Assembly (NCBI RefSeq): GCF_001667775.1
Contig: NZ_LZJI01000231.1
Coordinates: forward strand, 1 to 51,152
Reading direction: 5' to 3'
DNA length: 51,152 nt
Source: Mycobacterium sp. E1747
GTDB lineage: Bacteria > Actinomycetota > Actinomycetes > Mycobacteriales > Mycobacteriaceae
Of this stretch, positions 25,312 through 33,744 are shown piece after piece (the first letter of the stretch is position 1; the number at the start of each line of letters is the position of its first letter). A program made the translations under genes and the position numbers. The notes beneath the pieces were generated by a model, which saw only the letters and a program-made list of their open reading frames with translations, was not told the origin of the DNA and searched no databases.

Positions 25312-25737
25312 TCAGGACGCCCAGGGGCCGATGCCGCCGACCTTGTCGATGCGGATGCGGGTGAGAAATCCCGGCGGCGCGCCCTCCGGGGGGAAATTCA
25401 TGTTGGGATCGCCCAGGACCGGGTTGAGTTCCGTCAGGAGTTCTGGCGCCCCGCCCTCGACGATTCGCGCGGTCCCGGTGACGGACAGGTAGGGCCGCAT
25501 GCCCTGGCCGGCCTTGTCCAGCGCCAGGATCGTGACGGCCACGCGGGGATCGTTGCGAACGTTGCGCACCTTCTTGTGTTCGGCGAGGTGCGCGGTGACC
25601 AGTTCGTCCCCGTCGGGTGTCGACTGCAGCGCGACCCAGACGACGCTCACCTGGGGGCTGCCATCGGGATTGAGGGTGACCAGGGTGGCGTCGGCACCCT
25701 TGCCGATGAGATCGCGCGCAGCGCCGTTGAGTTTCAT
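25312..25737 (-). CDS. PPOX-class (split-barrel) F420/FMN-dependent protein
   Basis: A 141-aa flavin/deazaflavin split-barrel protein: DATLVTLNPDGSPQVSVVWVA, HKKVRNVRNDPRVAVTI and VTGTARIVEGG are the family's beta-strand and phosphate-binding segments. Members use F420H2 or FMN to reduce unsaturated substrates, biliverdin or quinones. The pairing with the convergent F420-type LLM enzyme is suggestive but not operonic. The ATG at 25737 has GAAGG upstream. Confidence 0.86.
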   Translation of the reverse strand: MKLNGAARDLIGKGADATLVTLNPDGSPQVSVVWVALQSTPDGDELVTAHLAEHKKVRNVRNDPRVAVTILALDKAGQGMRPYLSVTGTARIVEGGAPELLTELNPVLGDPNMNFPPEGAPPGFLTRIRIDKVGGIGPWAS

Positions 25738-25857
25738 GCGTGCTTATACCTTCGCGCGCGGCGATTCATTCCCATTACATATCGGCCAAGAAGGACATTT
25801 GAATCTGGCCAGTTGGCTGTACAAGCGCCGGATGCCGCTCCTAGCGTCGTTCACGAC

Positions 25858-26040
25858 ATGACCGATCACCAGGAGCCCACCGGCATCGAGCGCCTGCGCG
25901 GCGAACTACTCGATCGCATGGATGCGCAGCATTTTGACGACTGGTCCCCCGCCCTCTTGCGCGCCCTCATCGCCGTCTTCGACCTGAACGGGGTCACACC
26001 GGTGGCCCAGCGTGGCTTCCGTCCTTATCTCGTGAGGTAA
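25858..26040 (+). CDS. 60-aa hypothetical protein
   Basis: ATG at 25858, TAA at 26038-26040. The peptide MTDHQEPTGIERLRGELLDR continues with DAQHFDDWSPALLRALIAVFDLNG and a basic tail. It is charged and helical, with native codon use, but has no Shine-Dalgarno, so it would need leaderless expression. No family recognised. Confidence 0.45.
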   Translation: MTDHQEPTGIERLRGELLDRMDAQHFDDWSPALLRALIAVFDLNGVTPVAQRGFRPYLVR

Positions 26041-26081
26041 GACCCGCCCGTGGTCGCACCTCGCGGATTAGGCCCGCGGCG

Positions 26082-26250
26082 GTGGAGATGTGGGAATTGG
26101 TCGCCCGTGAGCGGATTCGGGTCACCGATGGTGGCCAGCGTGCCGGTCTCGGTGTCGGGGTCGACCCCATGTATCCACTCGGCCCGATCATCGCCGGTGC
26201 CAGACTCAACATCACAGTCATGTCGCCGCGAATCGAGCCGCCAGCAGAGC
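26082..26250 (+). pseudogene. WS/DGAT (triacylglycerol synthase) C-terminal remnant
   Basis: The plus-strand frame contains DPMYPLGPIIAGARLNITVMS (26160-26222). The pattern MYPLGP...G..LNITVMS is the conserved C-terminal segment of mycobacterial wax-ester synthase/diacylglycerol acyltransferases (Tgs family, about 460 aa). The preceding and following residues do not continue the family and the HHxxxDG catalytic domain is absent. Third-position GC is that of coding sequence. A short scar next to the C-C hydrolase gene. Confidence 0.5.
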
Positions 26251-26271
26251 TGACCGCCGCGGCATGGCAGG

Positions 26272-27144
26272 GTGACACCCGTGGCAGACACCGTTACGCA
26301 GCAGGACCTGCGCGAAATCAGTACTCCCAAGGGCGCTTTGCGCTACTACGACTGCGGCCCGGACTCCGCTCCGGTGTTGCTGTTCCTGCACGGCTCCGGA
26401 CCCGGCGTCACGGGGTGGCGCAACTTCCGCGGCATACTGCCCACGTTCACCGAGCGGTTCCGCTGCCTGATCCTGGAGTTTCCCGGGTTCGGCGTCAGCG
26501 ACGACTTCGGCGGTCACCCGATGGTGACCGCGTTTGGAACCGTGCCGCCCTTCCTGGACGCGCTAGGCGTCGGGCGGGTGCACATCGTCGGGAACTCGAT
26601 GGGCGGCGGCGTCGGCATCAACTTCGCCACCCACAGCCCGGACCGAGTCGACCGGTTGGTCACCATCGGAGGCGTCGGGACCAACATCTTCAGCCCGAGC
26701 CCCAGCGAGGGCATCCGGCTGCTGCAGGAGTTCGTCGAGGATCCCACTCGGCAGCGGCTGGTCGACTGGCTGAAGTCGATGGTTTACGACCAGGCACTGA
26801 TCACCGAGGAGCTGGTCCAGGAACGCTGGGAGCTGGCGACCGCCCCGGACACGCTGGCCGCCGCGCGCCGCATGTACGGGAAAGCGGCCTTCGGCGCGAT
26901 GAACGCCGCGATGGCCGCCTCCGACCGGCCGATGCCATGGGCCGTCATGCACAAGCTGACCGCACCCACCCTGCTGACCTGGGGGCGCGACGACCGCGTG
27001 AGCCCACCGGACATGGCGCTCATCCCGATGCGCACCATCCCCAATGCCGAGCTGCACATCTTCCCGAACTCGGGGCACTGGGCGATGATCGAGGCCAAGG
27101 AGGCGTTCGAGAGCACGGTGCTGGCGTTTCTCACCCGCGGCTAG
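26272..27144 (+). CDS. Alpha/beta hydrolase of the C-C bond (HsaD/BphD/MhpC) type
   Basis: A 290-aa hydrolase, close to the length of HsaD (291 aa). The oxyanion motif is FLHGSGPGVTGWRNF, the nucleophile Ser is in VGNSMGGGVGINFA, the acid Asp in WGRDDRVSP and the His in NSGHWAMIE. The HGSGPG and GNSMGGG forms are typical of meta-cleavage-product hydrolases that split the ring-fission product made by an extradiol dioxygenase. An extradiol dioxygenase gene lies 6.6 kb downstream on the same strand. GTG at 26272 or 26281 can start. The stop TAG is part of the 56-bp repeat. Confidence 0.86.
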   Translation: MTPVADTVTQQDLREISTPKGALRYYDCGPDSAPVLLFLHGSGPGVTGWRNFRGILPTFTERFRCLILEFPGFGVSDDFGGHPMVTAFGTVPPFLDALGVGRVHIVGNSMGGGVGINFATHSPDRVDRLVTIGGVGTNIFSPSPSEGIRLLQEFVEDPTRQRLVDWLKSMVYDQALITEELVQERWELATAPDTLAAARRMYGKAAFGAMNAAMAASDRPMPWAVMHKLTAPTLLTWGRDDRVSPPDMALIPMRTIPNAELHIFPNSGHWAMIEAKEAFESTVLAFLTRG

Positions 27145-27252
27145 CGGCGATCGCAAGCGCGGCGAAGCCGGGCGCGGCGGGTCGCCGCCATCGGACCTAG
27201 CGGCGATCGCAACCGCGGCGAAGCCGGGCGCGGCGGGTCGCCGCCATCGGAC
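27141..27252. repeat. Tandem duplication of a 56-bp hairpin-forming element
   Basis: Two head-to-tail copies, 27141-27196 and 27197-27252, differ at one base (CAAGCG versus CAACCG). Each can fold: outer arms GCGGCGA and TCGCCGC, and an inner GGC-GAA-GCC hairpin. Copy 1 includes the hydrolase stop codon. The sequence resembles GC-rich intergenic palindromic elements found dispersed in mycobacterial genomes; here it may act as a terminator for the hydrolase gene. Confidence 0.8.
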
Positions 27253-27591
27253 GGGTTTGCGGCAGCCGACCACTATCGATGCCCACACGTTTAGGACGGA
27301 CGGCATGAGCGTCAAGGGCGCACCGGATTCAATCAGGAACGGGCGTAACCACAACGGCCCATTGGGGTTTGCTAAATCTCTAAATCAGGCCGCCCGAACA
27401 TTTTGATCGAAGCGGCCTAACAGCAGCGATCACTTTTTACATGTTCGTTACGCGTGTCCCTCTCAGGTTGCTGGGCCCTTGACCCCGGGTTAGGTTGGTC
27501 AGGTTTGCGGTCGCGGCCAGCGTGGGTCGTCGGCCTCCCTCGCGGAAATCCGCGAAGCAATCATTCGTCATGTGCGTGAAGGGGGTTGCGC
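27253..27591. promoter_or_regulatory. AT-richer leader region before the P-type ATPase
   Basis: 339 bp without a convincing gene. The centre (about 27360-27450) is notably AT-richer than the window, and GGTTAGGTTGGTCAGGTTTG (27488-27507) holds three spaced copies of AGGTT/GGTTT-like units. A 33-codon open frame starts ATG at 27305 but lacks a ribosome-binding site. The ATPase promoter is expected here; no metal-regulator palindrome was identified. Confidence 0.35.
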
Positions 27592-30500
27592 GTGCGACAG
27601 CTTTCGCCGCTGCGGGCGATGTCGACGGGACTCGGCGCCGCCGCGGAACTTGGCGACGCGGTCGCCAAGCTGGCGGCCGCAGGCCTCGACGTTGTCGCGC
27701 TGCCAGTCCGAGTGGGCGCACAGGTGCTCTCGGGGGACGTCTCCCGATCCACACTGAACCGGCGGTGCGGGCGCGGCGACGGGCGCCTGTGGATCGAGGT
27801 ACGCGGCCTCGACGGCACGGGCGGGGCGGCGCGTGGCCGCGCCGCGGTCGATGCGCTGCGGGCCCAGCCCGGCGTCACGAAAGTCAGCCTGAACCGTCCG
27901 CTGTCGCGGGTGGTTGTCGAGATCGACCACGACGGGGCGTCGCTCGGCGAGCTCTGCGCCGCGCTCGACAACGCTGAAAAGGACTACGGCGCAGCCGGTT
28001 CCACGCGTGGCGAAAGCTTACCCGGTGACGGGCTGCTGTTGGCCGCCCGCGGCGCGATGGTGGCCGTCAACGCCGCCGGGTTCGCGGCCGCGGTCGCGGG
28101 CCGGGCATTGCGGTTGCCGGCGGCCCCGATCGCCGTCGAGGCGGTGTCGGCGATCGCGAATCATCAGCCGTGGCTGCGTCGTGCGCTCGAGGGCGGGATC
28201 GGCCCCGGTGCAACGGACACCGCGTTGTCGGTGTTCGGCACCGCCGCGCATGTTGTCACGCTGTCGCCGGCAAAGCTCTCGGTCGACCTGGCGATGCAGG
28301 CATTCAAGGCCGCCGAGTGCCGGGCCGCAGCGCGCGCGTGGGCCCGTTATGAGCCCGAGTTGGCCCGGCATGCCGACGACTCAAGCCTGCACGATTTGCC
28401 GCGCCCGATTCCCCCACCAGCCGGCCCGATCGAACGTCATGCGACGCGGGTGGCATGGGTGCAGATGCTCGGCGTCGCCCTGACCGGTGCCCTCACCCGC
28501 GACGTCACCATGGCATCGAACGCCGCGCTGGCCGCCTCGCCGAAGGCGATGCGCACTACGCACGAGGCCTTCGCGGCGACGCTCGGGCGAGGCTTGGCGG
28601 ATCAACACGCGGTGCTTCCCCTGCGGCCGGAAAGTCTGCGCAGGCTTGACAAGGTGGATGCGCTGCTGATCGATCCGCGCGTGCTGTGCGGCGCTCAAAT
28701 GCGGGTGGTTCGGTTGCGCGGCGCCAGCGACGACGACTTGCTTTTGGCCTGGGCCCGCGCACAGGAGCTGCTCGACGACGGCGCGGCCCCGGGCTGGCAT
28801 CCGATTCCCGTAACCTCGGCCGACGAAGTCAACGGCGGCGGTCCGGTCGAGGCGCTCATCGCCCCGGCTCCACACCCTCTGGCGTCGGCGTTGATCACCC
28901 GCGCGCGCGACTCCGGCGCGCGCCTGGTGTCCGTCGACACCGACCTGCTTGGTGACCTGCGTCCGGCCTTCGACGACGTCCAACCGACCGGCGGCGACAT
29001 CGACGCCGCCCTCGCCGATGCGGTGTCCGCGCTGCAACGGGATGGGCACACCGTCGCGGTGCTGTCATCCTCTGGCGCACAAGCACTTTCGGGCGCCGAC
29101 GTGGCGTTGGGGATTAGGCCGGACTCGGATGCTCCGCCGCCATGGACCGCCGACCTGATGCTCGACGACCTGGCCGGAGCGTGGCGGGTGCTGCATGCGT
29201 TGCCGGCGGCCAGGAGGGCGAGCCAACAGGGCATCGCGATCTCGGTGGGCGCGTCGGCGCTCGGCGCGTTGTTCATGGTGCCCGGCGTGCGCCGACTGCG
29301 CGGGCCCGGCCCGGTGACCGTCGGCGCCGTCGCGGGACTGCTATCGGGATACCTGTTGGCGCTCGGCACGATTCGCACGCCCGTCCCCCGGCCGGCCCCA
29401 GCGTTCGAGTGGCATGCGATGTCAGCCGAGCGGGTCCGCGAGGTGCTGGCTGCGCTGCGCGACCCCGACGAGCATTCTGCGGCAACGGATTCCGCGCACG
29501 ATGGCACAGGGTTCCCCGCCGGGGCGTGGAACTTCGCCAGGGCCGCCGTCGCCGAGCTGACCGGCGACCCGTTGACGCCGCTCCTCGGATTGTGTTCGGC
29601 GGCCACCGCGGTGCTGGGGTCGCCGACCGACGCGCTGCTGGTTGGGACCGTGCTGACCGGGAACGCGCTGCTGTCGACGGCCCAACAGCTTCGGGCCGAG
29701 AACCGGCTGAACCGCCTGCTCGCCCAGCAGACTCCACCGGCCCGCGTGGTTACCCCGGGACCCGAGGGCGCACGCGGCTACCGAGAAGTTGTCATCGAGC
29801 AGCTGCGGCCCGGCGACGTGATCGAGGTACGCAGCGACGAGGTGGTGCCCGCCGACGCTCGGGTGATCGAGGCGCACGACCTCGAGGTCGACGAATCGTC
29901 GCTGACCGGTGAATCTCTGTCGGTCCAGAAGCAGGTCGAGGCCACGCCCGGGGCCGAATTGGCCGAGCGCCGCTGCATGATCTATGCCGGCACCACCGTG
30001 GTGGCCGGCACCGCGGTCGCGGTGGTCACCGCCGTCGGGGCCGACACTCAGAGCCGCCGTGCGGCCGAACTGGCGTCCGGTGAACTGCCGACCGTCGGCC
30101 TGCACCACCAACTCAGCCGGCTGATGAGCCGCGCGTTCCCGTTCAGCGCGGGCGGCGGCATCGCGGTCGGTGCCCTCGGCCTGCTGCGCGCCGGTGGCCT
30201 GCGCCAAGCCCTCGGCAGCGCCATCGCCGTCGCCGTGGCGGCCGTCCCCGAGGGCATGCCGCTGATGGCCACCCTCGCCCAATCCGCGTCGGCGCAGCGA
30301 CTGGGCGAATGCGGGGCGCTGGTGCGGGTGCCGCGCGCCGCCGAGGCGCTCGGCCGCGTCGAGGTGGTCTGCTTCGACAAGACCGGAACGCTGAGCGAGA
30401 ACCGCCTCCGGGTCGCCGAGGTGCACCCGGTGGCTGCCCATTCCCGCGACGACGTCCTGCGGTGCGCCGCCCAGGCCGCGCCGGCCGACGACGGCAATCC

Positions 30501-32079
30501 CCACGTCCACGCCACCGACGAGGCCATCATCAAGGCGGCTGACGCGGTGGCGGGGTCCGGCCCACGACCCGATCCCGACGCACACCTACCGTTCCGCTCC
30601 GGCAGGGCCTTCTCGGCCTCGGTGACGGGTACGCAGTTGACCGTCAAGGGCGCGCCGGAAGTCATCTTGGCGGCGTGCGGGGACGTCGGCGCGGAGGTGG
30701 ACGAAGCGGTCGCCGCCCTGACGACCGCGGGACTGAGGACCATCGCGGTGGCCCAACGCCGCCTGAGCGCCGCGCAGGCGCGAGCGCTGCGGAAAGACCC
30801 CGACAACATCACCGGACTGTGCGAGACCGGGTTGACGCTGACCGGATTCCTGGGCCTCTCGGACACCCCGCGCCCCCAGGCGCCGCAGCTGCTGGCGGAC
30901 CTAGCCACCCGCGGCGTGGCCATCCGGCTGATCACCGGCGACCACCCCGTCACCGCCACCGCAATCGCCCGTGAACTGGGGGTGCCCGTGAGCGCCGACC
31001 AGGTGATCACCGGCTCCGAATGGAACGCGCTGTCCCGGCAGGATCAGCAGCGCGCGGTCTTAGAGCGGGTGATCTTCGCCCGGATGTCGCCGGAGAACAA
31101 GGTGCAGGTCGTCCAGACGCTCGAGCGCGCGGGGCGGGTGTGCGCCATGGTTGGCGACGGCGCCAACGACGCCGCCGCGATCCGGGCCGCGAGCGTCGGC
31201 GTCGGTGTGGTCGCGCGCGGCAGCGACTCCGCCCACACCACCGCCGACCTGGTCCTCACCGAAGGCCGCATCGAGACCCTGGTGGCCGCCATCGACGAGG
31301 GGCGCCGGCTGTGGCGCGGAGTCCAGTCGGCCGTGGCCGGCCTGCTCGGCGGCAACGCCGGCGAGGTGATCTTCTCGGTCATCGGCACGGCCCTCACCGG
31401 GACCTCGCCGCTGAACACCCGGCAGTTGCTGCTGATCAACATGCTCACCGACGCGTTGCCCGCGACCGCGGTCGCCGTCAGCACTCCGGCGGGGCCGGTG
31501 CAACGGGTGGCGCAAGGCATCGACGAGCGCGCGCTCATGCGAACCGTGGCCGCGCGGGGCGCGCTCACCGCAACCGCCGCCACGACGGCCTGGGTGATGG
31601 CCTCGGTCACCGGGCTGCCGCAGCGGGCCTCCACCGTCGCGTTGATCTCGTTGGTCGCCGTCGAGCTGGGCCAGACCGTGGTCGACTCACACGCGCCGCT
31701 GGTGCTGCTTACCGCCGCCGGCTCCTTCGCCGCGTTCACGGCGATGATCACCACCCCGGGGATCAGCCAACTCCTGGGCTGCACGCCGGTCGGCCCGGTG
31801 GGCTGGGCGCAGGGGCTGGGCACCGCCACGGCCGCCGTCCTCGCCGTCGCCGCCACCAACCGGTTGCGGTCGGGAGGCCGGGACGAACCGTCACCACCCA
31901 CCGATAACCCGGAACCCGACGAGCCCGCCAAGTCCGGCCCACCACCGGCGCAGCACAGCGGATCCCGGGCGCCACACACCGCGGTCGTGATGGCTCCCGC
32001 GAAGGCCGCGCGGGCGCTGAAGTTGGTGGACCTACACCAGCATCGGATTTCGGCGGAGGCTGTCACCGAGCGCCCGTGA
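27592..32079 (+). CDS. ctpI: Giant cation-transporting P-type ATPase, CtpI-like
   Basis: A 1495-aa protein; among mycobacterial P-type ATPases only CtpI is this large. The C-terminal half is a complete pump: TGES (772-775, A domain), PEGMP in the membrane, CFDKTGTL with phosphorylated Asp929, KGAPE in the N domain and GDGAND (1188-1193). The N-terminal half has an HMA-like fold without CxxC (about 65-130), then a degenerate P domain (VDALLIDPRVL with Asp361, SSSGAQA at 492) followed by two helices, as if an inactive half-pump were fused in front. Absence of CPC argues against a Cu/Zn type. GTG at 27592 (GGGGG upstream) is preferred over TTG 27586. The transported ion is unknown. Confidence 0.82.
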   Translation: MRQLSPLRAMSTGLGAAAELGDAVAKLAAAGLDVVALPVRVGAQVLSGDVSRSTLNRRCGRGDGRLWIEVRGLDGTGGAARGRAAVDALRAQPGVTKVSLNRPLSRVVVEIDHDGASLGELCAALDNAEKDYGAAGSTRGESLPGDGLLLAARGAMVAVNAAGFAAAVAGRALRLPAAPIAVEAVSAIANHQPWLRRALEGGIGPGATDTALSVFGTAAHVVTLSPAKLSVDLAMQAFKAAECRAAARAWARYEPELARHADDSSLHDLPRPIPPPAGPIERHATRVAWVQMLGVALTGALTRDVTMASNAALAASPKAMRTTHEAFAATLGRGLADQHAVLPLRPESLRRLDKVDALLIDPRVLCGAQMRVVRLRGASDDDLLLAWARAQELLDDGAAPGWHPIPVTSADEVNGGGPVEALIAPAPHPLASALITRARDSGARLVSVDTDLLGDLRPAFDDVQPTGGDIDAALADAVSALQRDGHTVAVLSSSGAQALSGADVALGIRPDSDAPPPWTADLMLDDLAGAWRVLHALPAARRASQQGIAISVGASALGALFMVPGVRRLRGPGPVTVGAVAGLLSGYLLALGTIRTPVPRPAPAFEWHAMSAERVREVLAALRDPDEHSAATDSAHDGTGFPAGAWNFARAAVAELTGDPLTPLLGLCSAATAVLGSPTDALLVGTVLTGNALLSTAQQLRAENRLNRLLAQQTPPARVVTPGPEGARGYREVVIEQLRPGDVIEVRSDEVVPADARVIEAHDLEVDESSLTGESLSVQKQVEATPGAELAERRCMIYAGTTVVAGTAVAVVTAVGADTQSRRAAELASGELPTVGLHHQLSRLMSRAFPFSAGGGIAVGALGLLRAGGLRQALGSAIAVAVAAVPEGMPLMATLAQSASAQRLGECGALVRVPRAAEALGRVEVVCFDKTGTLSENRLRVAEVHPVAAHSRDDVLRCAAQAAPADDGNPHVHATDEAIIKAADAVAGSGPRPDPDAHLPFRSGRAFSASVTGTQLTVKGAPEVILAACGDVGAEVDEAVAALTTAGLRTIAVAQRRLSAAQARALRKDPDNITGLCETGLTLTGFLGLSDTPRPQAPQLLADLATRGVAIRLITGDHPVTATAIARELGVPVSADQVITGSEWNALSRQDQQRAVLERVIFARMSPENKVQVVQTLERAGRVCAMVGDGANDAAAIRAASVGVGVVARGSDSAHTTADLVLTEGRIETLVAAIDEGRRLWRGVQSAVAGLLGGNAGEVIFSVIGTALTGTSPLNTRQLLLINMLTDALPATAVAVSTPAGPVQRVAQGIDERALMRTVAARGALTATAATTAWVMASVTGLPQRASTVALISLVAVELGQTVVDSHAPLVLLTAAGSFAAFTAMITTPGISQLLGCTPVGPVGWAQGLGTATAAVLAVAATNRLRSGGRDEPSPPTDNPEPDEPAKSGPPPAQHSGSRAPHTAVVMAPAKAARALKLVDLHQHRISAEAVTERP

Positions 32080-32114
32080 GTCCCTCGGTCACGGACACCG
32101 CGCGGCTTGATGAA

Positions 32115-32503
32115 TATGCCTTCCGCGCTGCCCCCGGCGTGCAGCACCATGTTCGCCAGCACCGCGGGCGCCCCGGCGATCAGGAACAGATTGGAAGATC
32201 CGTCGACGCCCAGGCCCAAGTAGGTGTGCGGCCCCTGCACCCAGTCGTGCCGCGGCCGACGGCCGCCGCGTCCGATGATGTCGATCTTGGCCAGCGCGCC
32301 GGTCAGGGCGTCGAATCCCGTTGCCAGCGCGATCATGTCGACGTCGTAGTGCGCGTCGGCGGTTCTGATCCCGGTGGGGTGAGCAGGTCGGCCAGCGCAG
32401 GGTCGCCGATGACCGCGCGCACCTTCTCCTCGTAGAACTTCCGGGCCTCGTCGTTGGCGGTCACGTCAGTCGTCTGGTCGGGGAATGGCTTCGGCTGAGG
32501 CAT
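32115..32503 (-). pseudogene. Baeyer-Villiger monooxygenase remnant with internal deletion
   Basis: Two collinear pieces of a flavin BVMO (about 500-600 aa when intact) lie on the minus strand. From 32503 the frame reads FPDQTTDVTANDEARKFYEEKVR and DPALADLLTP; it then shifts, and from about 32385 another frame gives DAHYDVDMIALATGFDALTG, IDIIGRGG, GPHTYLGLGVDG and NLFLIAGAPAVLANMVLHAGG. The residues normally joining them are deleted, and the C-terminal part after VLHA is lost, as are both Rossmann motifs. Non-functional. It converges on the ATPase 3' end and abuts the HsaA-like promoter. Confidence 0.85.
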
Positions 32504-32550
32504 GAACTGCGGTAGACCATTACTAAGCCTCCAGACGTAAGGACACCAAC

Positions 32551-33735
32551 ATGACCGAACGGGTACTCGACCGGGTCGTGGCGATGGCGGATCAGTTGCG
32601 CGACCAGGCCCCCGAAGCCGAGCGGATCGGCCGGCTCACCGATGACACGGTCAAGCTGATGAAGGGCGCCGGCCTGATCCGGCTGCTGCAAACCAAGCAA
32701 TATCAGGGTTTCGAGGTCCACCCCCGCGAGTTCGCCGAGACGACGATGGCGACCGCGGCACTCGATCCGGCGGCTGGCTGGATCGTCGGCGTTGTCGGCG
32801 TGCACCCCTATCAGCTGGCGTACGCGGATCCGAAGGTCGCCGCCGAGATCTGGGCCGAGGACGTCGACACGTGGATGGCCTCGCCGTACGCGCCGCAGGG
32901 GGTGGCCAAGCCCGTAGACGGGGGCTACATCTTCAACGGCCGCTGGCAGTTCAGCTCGGGCACCGATCACTGCGACTGGATCATCCTGGGCGCGATGCTG
33001 GGCGACGACAAGGGCAATCCGCTCATGCCGCCGCAGATGCTGCACATGATCCTGCCGCGCAAGGACTACGAGATCGTCGAGGACTCGTGGAACGTGGTGG
33101 GGCTGCGTGGAACCGGCTCCAAGGACGTGATAGTCAAGGACGCGTTCGTCCCGTCCTACCGGGTGATGGACGCGACGAAGGTGATGGACGGCACCGCCCA
33201 GCGCGAGGCCGGCATGACGGAGCCGCTGTATCTGATGCCGTGGTCAACGATGTTCCCGCTGGGCATCTCGGCGGCCACCATCGGCATCGCCGAGGGGGCC
33301 CTGGCCGCGCACCTGAATTACCAGCGCGAGCGCATCGGCGCCACCGGAACCGCCATCAAAGACGACCCCTACGTCATGTTCGCCATCGGCGAGGCGGCCG
33401 CCGACATCAACGCCGCCCGCCAGGAACTGCTGGCCAACGCCGACCGAATCTACGACATGGTCGCCGCCGGCAAGGAGGTGTCGTTCGCCGACCGCGCGGC
33501 CGGTCGGCGCACCCAGATCCGCGCGGTGTGGCGCGCGGTGGCGGCGGTCGACGAGATCTTCGCCCGCTCCGGCGGCAACGCGGCCCGCATGGATAAGCCG
33601 CTGCAACGGTATTGGCGCGACGTGCACGTCGGTCAGCTGCACGCCATCCACATGCCGGGCACCACCTATCACGCATCGGCGCTCAGTTCGCTGGGTATCG
33701 ATCCGCCCGAGGGCCCGCTGCGGGCCTTGATCTAG
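32551..33735 (+). CDS. HsaA-like flavin-dependent monooxygenase, oxygenase component
   Basis: A 394-aa acyl-CoA-dehydrogenase-fold hydroxylase, the same length as M. tuberculosis HsaA (3-hydroxy-9,10-secoandrostatriene-dione 4-hydroxylase). Shared segments include GWIVGVVGVHPYQLA, SPYAPQGVA, DGGYIFNGRWQFSSGTDHCDW, VVGLRGTGSKDVIVKDAFVP and the C-terminal RYWRDVHVGQLHA. Resemblance is partial, so a paralogue. It would use FMNH2 from a separate flavin reductase to hydroxylate a phenol to a catechol. AAGGA precedes the ATG. It is 9 bases upstream of the extradiol dioxygenase, which would cleave its product. Confidence 0.87.
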   Translation: MTERVLDRVVAMADQLRDQAPEAERIGRLTDDTVKLMKGAGLIRLLQTKQYQGFEVHPREFAETTMATAALDPAAGWIVGVVGVHPYQLAYADPKVAAEIWAEDVDTWMASPYAPQGVAKPVDGGYIFNGRWQFSSGTDHCDWIILGAMLGDDKGNPLMPPQMLHMILPRKDYEIVEDSWNVVGLRGTGSKDVIVKDAFVPSYRVMDATKVMDGTAQREAGMTEPLYLMPWSTMFPLGISAATIGIAEGALAAHLNYQRERIGATGTAIKDDPYVMFAIGEAAADINAARQELLANADRIYDMVAAGKEVSFADRAAGRRTQIRAVWRAVAAVDEIFARSGGNAARMDKPLQRYWRDVHVGQLHAIHMPGTTYHASALSSLGIDPPEGPLRALI

Positions 33736-33744
33736 GAGAGCACG

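Noticed and set aside
26025..26330. Minus-strand open frame opposite the WS/DGAT scar
   Set aside because: The plus-strand frame carries the recognisable family block; the minus frame has no motif or start signals.
27141..27252. Possible CRISPR or VNTR array
   Set aside because: Only two directly adjacent 56-bp units without spacers and no cas genes; a simple tandem duplication explains it.
27305..27406. A 33-codon open frame in the ATPase leader
   Set aside because: No ribosome-binding site, no recognisable peptide family and only moderate coding bias; too short to support.
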